Assembly: GCA_947630835.1 (NCBI GenBank)
Contig: CANRIZ010000010.1
Coordinates: forward strand, 1-64,000
From: an uncultured Clostridia bacterium
GTDB lineage: Bacteria; Bacillota; Clostridia; Oscillospirales; Acutalibacteraceae
Direction of reading: 5' to 3'
Length of the DNA stretch: 64,000 bases
In this document: piece after piece, positions 35,481 to 42,671 of the stretch
Position numbering within the stretch: the first letter of the stretch is position 1
How the letters are laid out: each line of letters starts with the position of its first letter
Position numbers and translations under genes: made by a program
Notes under the pieces: generated by a model
Told to the model about the DNA's origin: nothing
Seen by the model: only the letters and a program-made list of their open reading frames with translations
Databases searched by the model: none

Positions 35481-36173
35481 ATGAAACACGGTAAAAAATA
35501 TAACGAGAGCGCAAAATTGATTGACAGAGCAAAGCTCTACGATTCCGAAGAAGCTCTTGCAATAGCTGTAAAGTCGGCAACGGCAAAATTTGACGAAACG
35601 GTTGAGGCTCATATCCGCCTCGGCGTTGACTCGCGTCATGCCGACCAGCAGGTTAGAGGCGCTGTTGTGCTTCCTAACGGAACAGGTAAGAACGTAAGGG
35701 TTGCGGTCTTTGCAAAGGGCGACGCCGCCGACGCCGCAGCGGCTGCGGGCGCCGAAATAGTAGGCGCGGAGGATCTCCTCGCTCAGGTACAGGGCGGTAT
35801 GCTTGATTTTGACGTATGTATCGCTTCGCCCGATATGATGGGACTTGTAGGACGTTTAGGTAAGGTGCTCGGCCCTCGCGGTTTGATGCCCTCGCCCAAG
35901 GCGGGAACGGTTACGCCCGACGTTGCAAAGGCGGTTACCGAAGCCAAGGCAGGTAAAATCGAATACCGTCTTGACAAAACCAATATCATTCACTGCCCGA
36001 TAGGCAAGGCTTCGTTCGGCGCGGAAAAGCTTGTTGAAAACTTCAACACCCTTATGGACGCTATCGTTAAGGCAAGACCCGCCGCGCTTAAAGGTCAGTA
36101 CATCAAGTCTTGCGTTGTAGCCACAACAATGGGCCCCGGAATCAGGATAAATTCCGCTAAATACGGCGTTTGA
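35481..36173 (+). CDS. rplA: 50S ribosomal protein L1
   Basis: A 230-aa protein of usual length with [20 protein letters not shown] at the start, [22 protein letters not shown] (in part), [20 protein letters not shown] and [20 protein letters not shown]. It binds 23S rRNA at the L1 stalk and often represses its own operon by binding the mRNA leader. SD GGGAGGA precedes the ATG. Confidence 0.98.
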   Translation: MKHGKKYNESAKLIDRAKLYDSEEALAIAVKSATAKFDETVEAHIRLGVDSRHADQQVRGAVVLPNGTGKNVRVAVFAKGDAADAAAAAGAEIVGAEDLLAQVQGGMLDFDVCIASPDMMGLVGRLGKVLGPRGLMPSPKAGTVTPDVAKAVTEAKAGKIEYRLDKTNIIHCPIGKASFGAEKLVENFNTLMDAIVKARPAALKGQYIKSCVVATTMGPGIRINSAKYGV

Positions 36174-36179
36174 TTTTGC

Positions 36180-36208
36180 TTGACAAACCCGCAAGGGTAT
36201 GTTAATAT
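36180..36208 (+). promoter_or_regulatory. Promoter for the L10 leader and rplJ-rplL
   Basis: TTGACA (36180-36185), 17-bp spacer, TAATAT (36203-36208); a TATAAT at 36206-36211 gives a 20-bp spacer as alternative. It lies just behind the rplA stop. Confidence 0.65.
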
Positions 36209-36214
36209 AATATT

Positions 36215-36340
36215 CGCTTGCCGAAGACAGCAGGTGCGTTTTATGCGTAAAAGCCTTGTTTGCTTGCCTGCCGAGGGAGAACGAACTTATTTAAAAAAGT
36301 TTTTTTGCCTCTCTGTCTTTGCGTCGGAGAGGCTTTTTTA
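36215..36340 (+). ncRNA. Ribosomal protein L10 leader with attenuator
   Basis: The leader before rplJ holds the segments GCCGAAGACAGCAGGTGC (36219 onward) and GCCTGCCGAGGGAGAACG, which pair at CAGGTGC..GCCTG and give the L10(L12)4-binding fold known in Firmicutes. It ends in a terminator hairpin, GCCTCTC (36307-36313) pairing with GAGAGGC (36327-36333) and TTTTTT. L10 binding probably favours termination. Confidence 0.85.
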
Positions 36341-36382
36341 TCTCATAAAGCAAGCGTAACATTTTAACAGGAGGTGATTCGT

Positions 36383-36997
36383 TTGCCAAGTGAGAAGGTA
36401 TTAGAGTTAAAGAAACAGCAGGTTGCCGAGCTTAAAGAAAGGTTCGCTAACGCCTGCGCGGGCGTTGTCGTTAATTACGAGGGCATTACCGTTGCCGACG
36501 ATACAAAGCTTCGTAAGGAGCTTCGTGAGGCGGGGGTTAAGTACACAGTAACCAAGAACACGCTTATTCATCTTGCAATCGACGGTACCGAGCTTTCGGG
36601 ACTCGACGAGGTTCTTTTGGGAACTACCGCTATCGCAACGTCGCAAGACGATTACACGGCGGCGGCAAGAATACTCTCAAAATATGCCGACGCTAACAAG
36701 AATTTTGTCATTAAAAGCGGTTTCCTCGACAATGAGGTTATCGGTTTAGACAAGATTAACAGCCTTGCAAAGCTTCCGTCAAGGGAGGTATTGCTCGCTA
36801 CCGTATGCAATGCGTTCAATGCTCCCATTGCCGCTTTTGCACGCGCTATTCAGGCTGTAGTTGACAAGGGCGGTGAAGCCGCTCCCGCAGAAGAAGCCGC
36901 TGCTCCCGCAGAAGAGGCTGCTGCTCCCGCAGAGGAAGCTGCCGCTCCCGCAGAAGAAGCTGCTGCTCCCGCAGAGGAAGCTCCCGCAGCCGAATAA
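36383..36997 (+). CDS. rplJ: 50S ribosomal protein L10 with repeated Ala-Pro-Glu tail
   Basis: A 204-aa protein. The core, SEKVLELKKQQVAELKERF to KLPSREVLLATVCNAF and APIAAFARAIQAVVDK, is normal L10 (about 170 residues). Behind it are five copies of an AAPAEEA-like unit, ending APAAE, coded by a 21-bp tandem repeat. The start is TTG 36383, 8 bases after a perfect AGGAGG; a GTG at 36374 overlaps that SD. L10 anchors L7/L12 dimers through the helix just before this tail. It is regulated by the leader upstream. Confidence 0.96.
   Translation: MPSEKVLELKKQQVAELKERFANACAGVVVNYEGITVADDTKLRKELREAGVKYTVTKNTLIHLAIDGTELSGLDEVLLGTTAIATSQDDYTAAARILSKYADANKNFVIKSGFLDNEVIGLDKINSLAKLPSREVLLATVCNAFNAPIAAFARAIQAVVDKGGEAAPAEEAAAPAEEAAAPAEEAAAPAEEAAAPAEEAPAAE
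36881..36982 (+). repeat. 21-bp tandem repeat in the 3' end of rplJ
   Basis: Four full units beginning GCTCCCGCAGAAGAAGC with small changes (starts at 36881, 36902, 36923, 36944) and a fifth of 18 bases at 36965. Differences are at third codon positions, so the protein repeat is kept. Confidence 0.9.
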
Positions 36998-37038
36998 TTA
37001 ATTATTAAATTTAAATTACTGATTTGGAGGAAAATAAA

Positions 37039-37419
37039 ATGGCATCAGAAAAAATTGCAGCTATGATTGAAGAAATCAAAGCTCTTACCGTTCTTGAACT
37101 TTCGGAACTTGTACATGCTGTAGAGGATGAATTCGGCGTTTCAGCCGCAGCGGCAGTTGCAGTTGCAGCTCCTGCTGAGGGCGGCGCGGCAGGCGCAGCC
37201 GAGGAAAAGACAGAGTTTGACGTTGAACTTACCGAAATCGGCGCAGAAAAGATTAAGGTTATCAAGGCTGTTCGTGAAATCACAGGTCTTGGCCTTGCAG
37301 AGGCAAAGGCTCTTGTTGACGGCGCTCCCAAGGTAATCAAGGAAGCGGCTTCAAAGGACGACGCAGAAGCGGCTAAGGCTAAGCTTGAAGAAGTCGGCGC
37401 AAAAGTTACTCTTAAATAA
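37039..37419 (+). CDS. rplL: 50S ribosomal protein L7/L12
   Basis: A 126-aa protein. The N-terminal dimerisation part [25 protein letters not shown] (in part), an alanine-rich hinge [20 protein letters not shown] and the C-terminal [28 protein letters not shown] domain are all typical. The ATG at 37039 has TTTGGAGG upstream. It follows rplJ and is closed by a strong terminator. Confidence 0.98.
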   Translation: MASEKIAAMIEEIKALTVLELSELVHAVEDEFGVSAAAAVAVAAPAEGGAAGAAEEKTEFDVELTEIGAEKIKVIKAVREITGLGLAEAKALVDGAPKVIKEAASKDDAEAAKAKLEEVGAKVTLK

Positions 37420-37436
37420 TTTAAAAAACGCTTTTT

Positions 37437-37468
37437 ATGCCTGCCTTTTAATGGGCGGGCATTTTTTA
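37437..37468 (+). terminator. Terminator after rplL
   Basis: ATGCCTGCC (37437-37445) pairs with GGGCGGGCAT (37453-37462) including one T-G pair, then TTTTTTATT. Confidence 0.9.
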
Positions 37469-37490
37469 TTATGAAATTTCTTCAAAACAA

Positions 37491-37519
37491 TTGACATTTT
37501 TTTGAAATTGTGCTATAGT
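37491..37519 (+). promoter_or_regulatory. Strong promoter for the 48-aa peptide gene
   Basis: Perfect -35 TTGACA (37491-37496), 17-bp spacer, TATAGT (37514-37519), 38 bases before the ATG. Confidence 0.8.
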
Positions 37520-37557
37520 GTTACCGATGATAAGCAAAAGAAGGGAGGCGTTTATTA

Positions 37558-37704
37558 ATGGAACAGATTACTGAAGTTTTACAGTCTATCATTGATGGAA
37601 TTACAGGCTTAATTAATGGTGGCGGAGAAGGTTTTGATCCTTCAACAATTCTTGAAACTATCGAGCAGTTCATTCAGAACATTATCGCCGGCTTCGGTGC
37701 TTAA
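37558..37704 (+). CDS. 48-aa amphipathic peptide of unknown function
   Basis: A short uncalled gene with everything of its own: TTGACA-type promoter, AAGGGAGG Shine-Dalgarno, 48 codons and a terminator 13 bases after the stop. The peptide begins MEQITEVLQSIIDGITGLI, has a Gly-rich turn (NGGGEGFD), then STILETIEQFIQNIIAGFGA. Both halves can form amphipathic helices with hydrophobic I/L/F faces; there is no Lys or Arg at all, so it is acidic, and there are no cysteines or leader cleavage site. Codon choice (ATT, GGT, ACT, CAG) is like that of highly expressed genes. I recognise no family. It may be a membrane-active or signalling peptide, or a small structural subunit. Confidence 0.75.
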   Translation: MEQITEVLQSIIDGITGLINGGGEGFDPSTILETIEQFIQNIIAGFGA

Positions 37705-37716
37705 TGGCAAAAATGT

Positions 37717-37749
37717 AATCCCACTCTTTATTTGAGTGGGATTTTTTTT
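37717..37749 (+). terminator. Terminator after the 48-aa peptide gene
   Basis: AATCCCACTC (37717-37726) pairs perfectly with GAGTGGGATT (37734-37743), followed by TTTTTTT. Confidence 0.93.
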
Positions 37750-37789
37750 AATAGAGAATTTAATTAAGTTATATTTGATTGGTATTAAT

Positions 37790-38416
37790 ATGAAAAAAAT
37801 TGCCGTTATATTGTCGTTCGTTTTGTTAATTACCGTTTTCGCTTCCTGTAAGAAAAAAGAAGTTAAGACGAGCGAGGCTTCAACAACCTCCGCCGCCGCA
37901 GCAGCAAGCGAAAAAAACAGTACCGAAGCCTTAGAAAAAATTACCGGGGCGGCAACGACAAAAGAAGTAAAAACCACTGTAAAAACAACCGCCGCCGCAA
38001 CCGTTCCCGCCGAGCAGACGGAGCAAACCGAGCAGACGCAGGAGCAAAAGGTTATAACCTACATTTCCGAAAATCCCGAAAACAGTTACATAGTGCGGGT
38101 TTCGGAAAAATACGGAAGCGATCCCCAAAATTTAATTGCTTTTATTACAAAAAATTCCTCAACCCCCGGCGCAACCGTGTTGGAATTTTCGGGCAAGCGG
38201 GATTCAAGCGGCAACCTGATAACTACCGCGGAGGAGCTTAGATATCTTTATTACGTCTATGACGGCGGGGATATCAAAAGAGCGTCCTCGGACGGTCAGC
38301 ACAACGACGGCTATAATTACGTAGCCGCAAAAGCCGCTATTATGCTCGGCGAAAAATACTATATACCCTCCATTCCCGAAATGAGAGAGCAGAGAAGATA
38401 CGAGGATTATTTTTAA
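37790..38416 (+). CDS. Putative lipoprotein of unknown function
   Basis: A 208-aa protein beginning MKKIAVILSFVLLITVFASC: a signal peptide with a lipobox-like VFASC, Cys at residue 19, so probably lipid-anchored outside the membrane. A Thr/Ala/Glu-rich linker with repeats (TTSAAAAASEK, TEQTEQTQEQ) covers residues about 25-88. The C-terminal part KVITYISENPENSYIVRVSEKYGSDPQNL and ELRYLYYVYDGGDIKRASSDG is a small globular domain I cannot name. The ATG at 37790 follows the peptide-gene terminator and has a poor SD (TTGGTAT). Its stop is next to a hairpin shared with the XRE gene. Confidence 0.78.
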   Translation: MKKIAVILSFVLLITVFASCKKKEVKTSEASTTSAAAAASEKNSTEALEKITGAATTKEVKTTVKTTAAATVPAEQTEQTEQTQEQKVITYISENPENSYIVRVSEKYGSDPQNLIAFITKNSSTPGATVLEFSGKRDSSGNLITTAEELRYLYYVYDGGDIKRASSDGQHNDGYNYVAAKAAIMLGEKYYIPSIPEMREQRRYEDYF

Positions 38417-38436
38417 ATAACAAAACGATAAAAACA

Positions 38437-38462
38437 GAGCCTTTGGAGTTTTCCGAAGGCTC
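38437..38462. terminator. Bidirectional terminator between lipoprotein and XRE genes
   Basis: GAGCCTT (38437-38443) pairs with AAGGCTC (38456-38462), with GG/CC inside; A/T-rich on both sides. Confidence 0.75.
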
Positions 38463-38673
38463 ATTTGTTTATCTCGGGATTGTCCGTCCTGAGCATAATA
38501 TAGTCCATACTCACGCCGTAAAAATCCGCCAAAAGCAAAAGCGTTTCGGTAGGGGGTATGCGTTCGCCCGTTTCGTATTTTGACAAAAGGGATTGCTCAA
38601 CGCCCGTTTTCATTTGCAGGGAAATCTGCGTTAAGCCCCTGTCTTTGCGAAGCGTTTTCAATCTGTTATACAT
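38461..38673 (-). CDS. XRE family helix-turn-helix regulator
   Basis: A 70-aa single-domain Cro/CI-type regulator: MYNRLKTLRKDRGLTQISLQ, then MKTGVEQSLLSKYETGERIPPTETLLLLADFY, which contains the recognition helix, and YGVSMDYIMLRTDNPEI. SD AAGGGGAGTG precedes the ATG. The divergent intergenic region has two near-identical palindromes, so it probably represses both itself and the membrane protein gene opposite. No sensor domain is present, so the inducing event must reach it some other way. Confidence 0.9.
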   Translation of the reverse strand: MYNRLKTLRKDRGLTQISLQMKTGVEQSLLSKYETGERIPPTETLLLLADFYGVSMDYIMLRTDNPEINK

Positions 38674-38692
38674 AAGCCAATCACTCCCCTTA

Positions 38693-38709
38693 TATGACAG
38701 TATGTCATA
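38693..38709. promoter_or_regulatory. Operator 1 for the XRE regulator
   Basis: TATGACA-GTA-TGTCATA, a perfect 7-bp inverted repeat around 3 bases. It lies directly upstream of the regulator's SD. Its centre is 32 bp, about three helical turns, from operator 2. Confidence 0.75.
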
Positions 38710-38716
38710 ATTACCG

Positions 38717-38745
38717 TTGACAAATATGACAATTTGTCATATAAT
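38717..38745 (+). promoter_or_regulatory. Perfect consensus promoter for the membrane protein gene
   Basis: TTGACA (38717-38722), exactly 17 bp, TATAAT (38740-38745). The spacer is filled by operator 2. Confidence 0.85.
38724..38742. promoter_or_regulatory. Operator 2 for the XRE regulator
   Basis: ATATGACA-ATT-TGTCATAT, a perfect 8-bp inverted repeat around 3 bases. It covers the -35/-10 spacer of the plus-strand promoter, so a bound protein would exclude RNA polymerase. Confidence 0.8.
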
Positions 38746-38834
38746 TTCAATATAAAATGAATTTCAAAGACATTTTACAAAAATTATTCGTCTTTGTTTA
38801 TAGGTTGAAAATTTACACGGAAAGGGTGTAAACG

Positions 38835-39269
38835 ATGAAAACGAAAAACGGTTTAAAAATATTTTGCCTTATAATCGTAAATTTAATAAGCGCCGCGGCA
38901 ATAATTTTTTGCAGGCAGTTTACCCTTTTAAACGGCGCTTACGGACAGGGGACGGACTTTTCTTTATGCGATTGCATTTTAAACAAAAGCCCGAATTTCC
39001 CCGCGCTTTGCATTTTCGGGATTGCGGCGGCGCTGTTCTCAATCCTATCTGTTCCGCTTTCGGTGCTTATAAAGCGCAGGGCGGCGCTTGTTCCGTGCTT
39101 TGTTATAACCTTGTGCGAGATATTGACCGTGTTTTACATAATATTTTTCCTTCCGTTTAAAGCGGGGGAAATAATTGCGCTTGTAAATAACGCCGCTTTT
39201 TTCCCTATGTTTTCGGCGTTTGCCGACTCCTTAATTGCGCTGTCGCTTTTTACAAAAGCAAAAAAATAA
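38835..39269 (+). CDS. Four-helix membrane protein of unknown function, XRE-controlled
   Basis: A 144-aa protein with four hydrophobic segments, at about residues 9-27 (IFCLIIVNLISAAAIIF), 55-77 (FPALCIFGIAAALFSIL), 84-108 (LVPCFVITLCEILTVFYII) and 112-138. It has seven cysteines (C11, C26, C45, C47, C59, C88, C94). I recognise no family. SD AAAGGGTG precedes the ATG. It is read from a perfect consensus promoter with an operator between its boxes, so it should be silent until the divergent XRE regulator is removed, then strongly made. Confidence 0.75.
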   Translation: MKTKNGLKIFCLIIVNLISAAAIIFCRQFTLLNGAYGQGTDFSLCDCILNKSPNFPALCIFGIAAALFSILSVPLSVLIKRRAALVPCFVITLCEILTVFYIIFFLPFKAGEIIALVNNAAFFPMFSAFADSLIALSLFTKAKK

Positions 39270-39363
39270 ATAACGCCTTTTTTGCGCCGATATTCAAAAC
39301 CTTCGCCCTTCCCGCCCTCTTTGAAAAACGGGGGCGAAAAAGTTTTAAGTCTTTCCCGCGTTA

Positions 39364-39388
39364 CCCTGCTTTTGCAGGGCTTTTTATT
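39364..39388 (+). terminator. Terminator after the membrane protein gene
   Basis: CCCTGC (39364-39369), TTTT loop, GCAGGG (39374-39379), then CTTTTTATTT. A second weaker hairpin with TTCGCCC/GGGCGAA lies about 60 bases upstream. Confidence 0.8.
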
Positions 39389-39416
39389 TGCCATAAGCAT
39401 AAAAGTGTGATATTAT
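39388..39416 (+). promoter_or_regulatory. Promoter for the C_GCAxxG_C_C gene
   Basis: TTGCCA (39388-39393), 17-bp spacer, TATTAT (39411-39416). Confidence 0.6.
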
Positions 39417-39449
39417 ATATTAGAAAAAACTTTTGCCCGGAGGTAAGGT

Positions 39450-39908
39450 ATGTCTAAACATTCCGACAGAGCCGTTGAGCTTTTCAAACAGGGCTTCAAC
39501 TGCTCCCAGGCCGTGTTTGCGGCGTTTGCGGATGAATTTGAAATGGATGAAAAAACCGCTTTGAAAGCGTCCGCCGGTCTCGGCGGCGGAGTGGGAAGGC
39601 TTCGGGAGGTCTGCGGGGCTCTTTCGGCAGCGGCGATGGCTGCGGGTATGGTTTACGGCGCAACGGACGGCTCGCGGCAGGATCAAAAGGCGCAAACCTA
39701 TAAAATCGTCCGTCAAATTGCCGATGAATTTAAAAAGCAAAACGGCTCTTTAATTTGCAGGGATATGCTCAAGCTCGACGCTCGGGATATAGGCTCTTAT
39801 GTCCCCGAGGAGCGAACCGAGGATTTTTACAAAAAGCGCCCCTGCTTAAAAATAATTGAATCAACCGCAAAGCTTGCGGATAAAATAATTTTTAATGCGG
39901 AAGAGTGA
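39450..39908 (+). CDS. C_GCAxxG_C_C family protein
   Basis: A 152-aa protein of the small redox-type family named for its motif. FKQGFNCSQAVFAAFADEF gives the first Cys (C18), REVCGALSAAAMAAG the CGA..G segment, and LICRDMLKLD and KKRPCLKIIE the later cysteines. Members are often encoded beside electron-transfer or transport genes but have no settled reaction. SD CGGAGGTAAGG precedes the ATG. The GH36 gene overlaps or abuts its stop, so the two share a transcript, but a link in function is not evident. Confidence 0.85.
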   Translation: MSKHSDRAVELFKQGFNCSQAVFAAFADEFEMDEKTALKASAGLGGGVGRLREVCGALSAAAMAAGMVYGATDGSRQDQKAQTYKIVRQIADEFKKQNGSLICRDMLKLDARDIGSYVPEERTEDFYKKRPCLKIIESTAKLADKIIFNAEE

Positions 39909-39910
39909 AT

Positions 39911-42610
39911 ATGAGTTATATTAAAAGGGAAAAGGATAAAATAGAAATAGGAAACGGGTTCATAGCAAGAAGCTTTGATATTTCGCAAAACCGTTTTTCA
40001 ACGGAAAAAATAGTCAACAAAAGATTGGAAAATGCCGTTGAACTTATCCCGTCTGCGGGAAGCGAGGAGTTTACCGTAAGCGTTTTGGGCAGGTTTGGGC
40101 GCAAAACCGAAATAATGGCTTCCGCGCTGACGGTAGATAAAATAAGCGAGTTTGAAAAGGACGGCGCCGCGCTTATCGAGGTCGCCTTTAAGCCCGCTGT
40201 GCTTAAAAATACCGAATATAATTTCAGAATTATTTACGTCCTGCGTGAAAACGATTTCTTTATTGAAAAACAGCTTTTCCTTTCCGCAAGGGGCAACCTA
40301 AAGGTGAAAATTGATTTTATAGACGCCGAAAGCTTTGTTTTGGGCGGCGGCGTTAGCGAAATATGGGCTCGTCCCGAAATGGATAAGGCGTTTATAGACG
40401 GGGCTTTTGCCGGCCTCGGTCAGCCCGTCTACGTCAATTCTATGTTCTTCGGCTCGGAATTTCCGCTCAATGACAACAATATAGTCGGGCGGACCGTAAG
40501 GCTTCGTTACTTCTGCGGCAAGTCTCTCGGCGAGCTGCTTGAGGAGTCGGGCGAGCTTAAGCTTCATAAATCCGTTGTCGGCTGCGCACGCGCGGCGGAT
40601 TACGAAACGGTAAGGGCGGATTTCTTAAAATATATAGAAACAATTTCGCAAAAAACTTACCTGCGTACCCAGTACAATTCCTGGTACGACCATATGCTTG
40701 ATATCAGCGAGGAAAATATAACCTCGTCGTTTTATGAAATTGAAAAGGGCTTAACCCAATACGGCGTGCCGCCGCTCGATTCATACGTCGTCGACGACGG
40801 CTGGAACGATTACAAGGGCGATTTCTGGAGCTTTAATTCAAAATTCCCCAACGAGCTTTACAACTGCTCGAGGCTGAGTAAAAACTTTTCCTCTTCATTC
40901 GGGCTGTGGCTCGGGCCAAGAGGCGGTTACAACTACAACGCGTCCTTTGCCAAAAGAATGGAAAGGGCGGGTACCGGCGGCTACAACAGGCAGTCAAGGG
41001 ATATTTGCATTTCGGACGTAAATTATCTTAAAAATACGGAAAAGCTTTTTAAGGATTATATCGAGAGGTTTGACATAAGCTATTTTAAGCTTGACGGCTT
41101 TATGCTCAAGCCCTGCAAAAGCAAAAAGCACGGCCACCCCGTCGGCGGATATAAGGGAATATACACCCTTACCGACGCTTGGGAAAAATGGCTCAAAATT
41201 TTTGAAAAAATGCGTGAGCAAAGGGAAAAAGAGGGCAAGGATTTATGGATAAATCTAACCTGCTACGCCGTGCCGAGCCCCTGGTTCTTAAAATGGGTAA
41301 ACAGTATATGGATGCAAAACAGCAACGATATAGGCTTTACCGACAGGTCCGTTTCGGGCGATGCGCTTAACGGCAGGGATTTCGATAAAATGCTTACCTA
41401 TCGCGACAGCCTTTATTACGATTTCCATAAGGTCAGAAAGTACCAGTTCCCGAATTCAAATATGTACAATCACGAACCGATTTACGGCAACACCGCAAAA
41501 ATAAGTATGACCGAGGACGAATTCAGGAAGTATATGTATATGATTTCGTCAAGGGGTACCGCCTTTTGGGAATTATACTACAGCTTTAATCTTTTTAATC
41601 CCGATATGTGGCGGATAAATGCGGACGTTCTTAAATTTACCCGAGAGAATTTCCATATACTCAAAAATTCCGTCCTTATCGGCAAATCCGCCGACGTCGG
41701 GGAAATTTACGGTTACAGCGCTTGGGACGGCGGAGAGGGCATAGTTTCACTCAGGAATCCCTCCGATAAGCCTCAAAAAATTTCCCTAAAGCTCGATAAA
41801 TCCATAGGCGCTTACGAAAAATTCCGCGCCCTTACAAGGGTATGCGTTTTGCCCTACAGCGCCGAAAAATGCGAAAAGCTCTATTCATACGGCGATACGC
41901 TTGACGTTGAGCTTGACGGCCACGGGATAGTTATGTACAAGTTTTCGGCTCCTCGGAAAAATCCGCCTAAGCTTTTAAGGGCAAAGTTTGTGAGCGAAAA
42001 CGAGCTTGAAATGAATTTTGACAAGCGCATAGCCGTTTCCCGAGAGGACTTTTCGGCGGGAGGGCTTGAATTTGAGCTTCAACTGCTTGCCGATTACAGA
42101 AGCGTAACGCTTAAATTTAAAAATTCATCTCTGCCCGAAAAAACGGACGTCCATTATAAAGTAAGCGATTTATATTCAAACGTCTGCGAGGGCGAGGAAA
42201 GCGTGAAGAATTACCCGGGCGCGGTTATCACCGATTCTAAGGACAAGCCCCAAAAAATCGAGCAGGATTTTACGCTTTCGCTCCTGTTTAATTCCGGCGT
42301 AAAGGACGCTATGCTGTTTTCGCAGGGCAACGATTTGGCCGTTTCGCTGTCAAACGGTAAAATCAGATTTAACTGCTGTAAGTTGAAAGCGGTTTCCGAC
42401 AGGGAAGCGCCTTTGGGCGAGGATTGCAATGTCACTTTGGTTCGGGAGAGAAACGCCATGATAAAAATTTATATAAACGGCGGGCTTTCGGGTTCGGATT
42501 ACGAAGAAAAAATCGCAAACCCCGTTATAGCCGAGGCCCCCATAAAGCAAAGTAATTGTGTAAAAAGTTTTATAATTCGGGACAAAGCTCTTGCGTTTGA
42601 CGAGGTTTAA
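39911..42610 (+). CDS. GH36-like alpha-galactosidase with C-terminal LamG-like domain
   Basis: An 899-aa glycoside hydrolase. A beta-rich N-terminal part (to about residue 240) is followed by a TIM barrel: YVVDDGWNDYKGDFWSF, FGLWLGPRGGYNY, the nucleophile strand SYFKLDGFMLKP near 390 and the acid/base region WMQNSNDIGFTDRSVSGD near 470. These match GH36/melibiase enzymes that remove alpha-linked galactose. After a beta domain, the last 130 residues (DFTLSLLFNSGVKDAM onward) look like a laminin-G/concanavalin fold. There is no signal peptide, so it acts in the cytoplasm on imported oligosaccharides. I start at ATG 39911 (GGAAG upstream); GTG 39905 is possible. Confidence 0.83.
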   Translation: MSYIKREKDKIEIGNGFIARSFDISQNRFSTEKIVNKRLENAVELIPSAGSEEFTVSVLGRFGRKTEIMASALTVDKISEFEKDGAALIEVAFKPAVLKNTEYNFRIIYVLRENDFFIEKQLFLSARGNLKVKIDFIDAESFVLGGGVSEIWARPEMDKAFIDGAFAGLGQPVYVNSMFFGSEFPLNDNNIVGRTVRLRYFCGKSLGELLEESGELKLHKSVVGCARAADYETVRADFLKYIETISQKTYLRTQYNSWYDHMLDISEENITSSFYEIEKGLTQYGVPPLDSYVVDDGWNDYKGDFWSFNSKFPNELYNCSRLSKNFSSSFGLWLGPRGGYNYNASFAKRMERAGTGGYNRQSRDICISDVNYLKNTEKLFKDYIERFDISYFKLDGFMLKPCKSKKHGHPVGGYKGIYTLTDAWEKWLKIFEKMREQREKEGKDLWINLTCYAVPSPWFLKWVNSIWMQNSNDIGFTDRSVSGDALNGRDFDKMLTYRDSLYYDFHKVRKYQFPNSNMYNHEPIYGNTAKISMTEDEFRKYMYMISSRGTAFWELYYSFNLFNPDMWRINADVLKFTRENFHILKNSVLIGKSADVGEIYGYSAWDGGEGIVSLRNPSDKPQKISLKLDKSIGAYEKFRALTRVCVLPYSAEKCEKLYSYGDTLDVELDGHGIVMYKFSAPRKNPPKLLRAKFVSENELEMNFDKRIAVSREDFSAGGLEFELQLLADYRSVTLKFKNSSLPEKTDVHYKVSDLYSNVCEGEESVKNYPGAVITDSKDKPQKIEQDFTLSLLFNSGVKDAMLFSQGNDLAVSLSNGKIRFNCCKLKAVSDREAPLGEDCNVTLVRERNAMIKIYINGGLSGSDYEEKIANPVIAEAPIKQSNCVKSFIIRDKALAFDEV

Positions 42611-42671
42611 CTGTATAATAATATATTAAGGTTCGTTTCTCCCGCCTTAAAGAGCAAAAGGAAGTGATAGT

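Noticed and set aside
36174-36340. Could the spacer between rplA and rplJ hold a small gene?
   Set aside because: It matches the L10 leader with an attenuator; short frames there have no SD.
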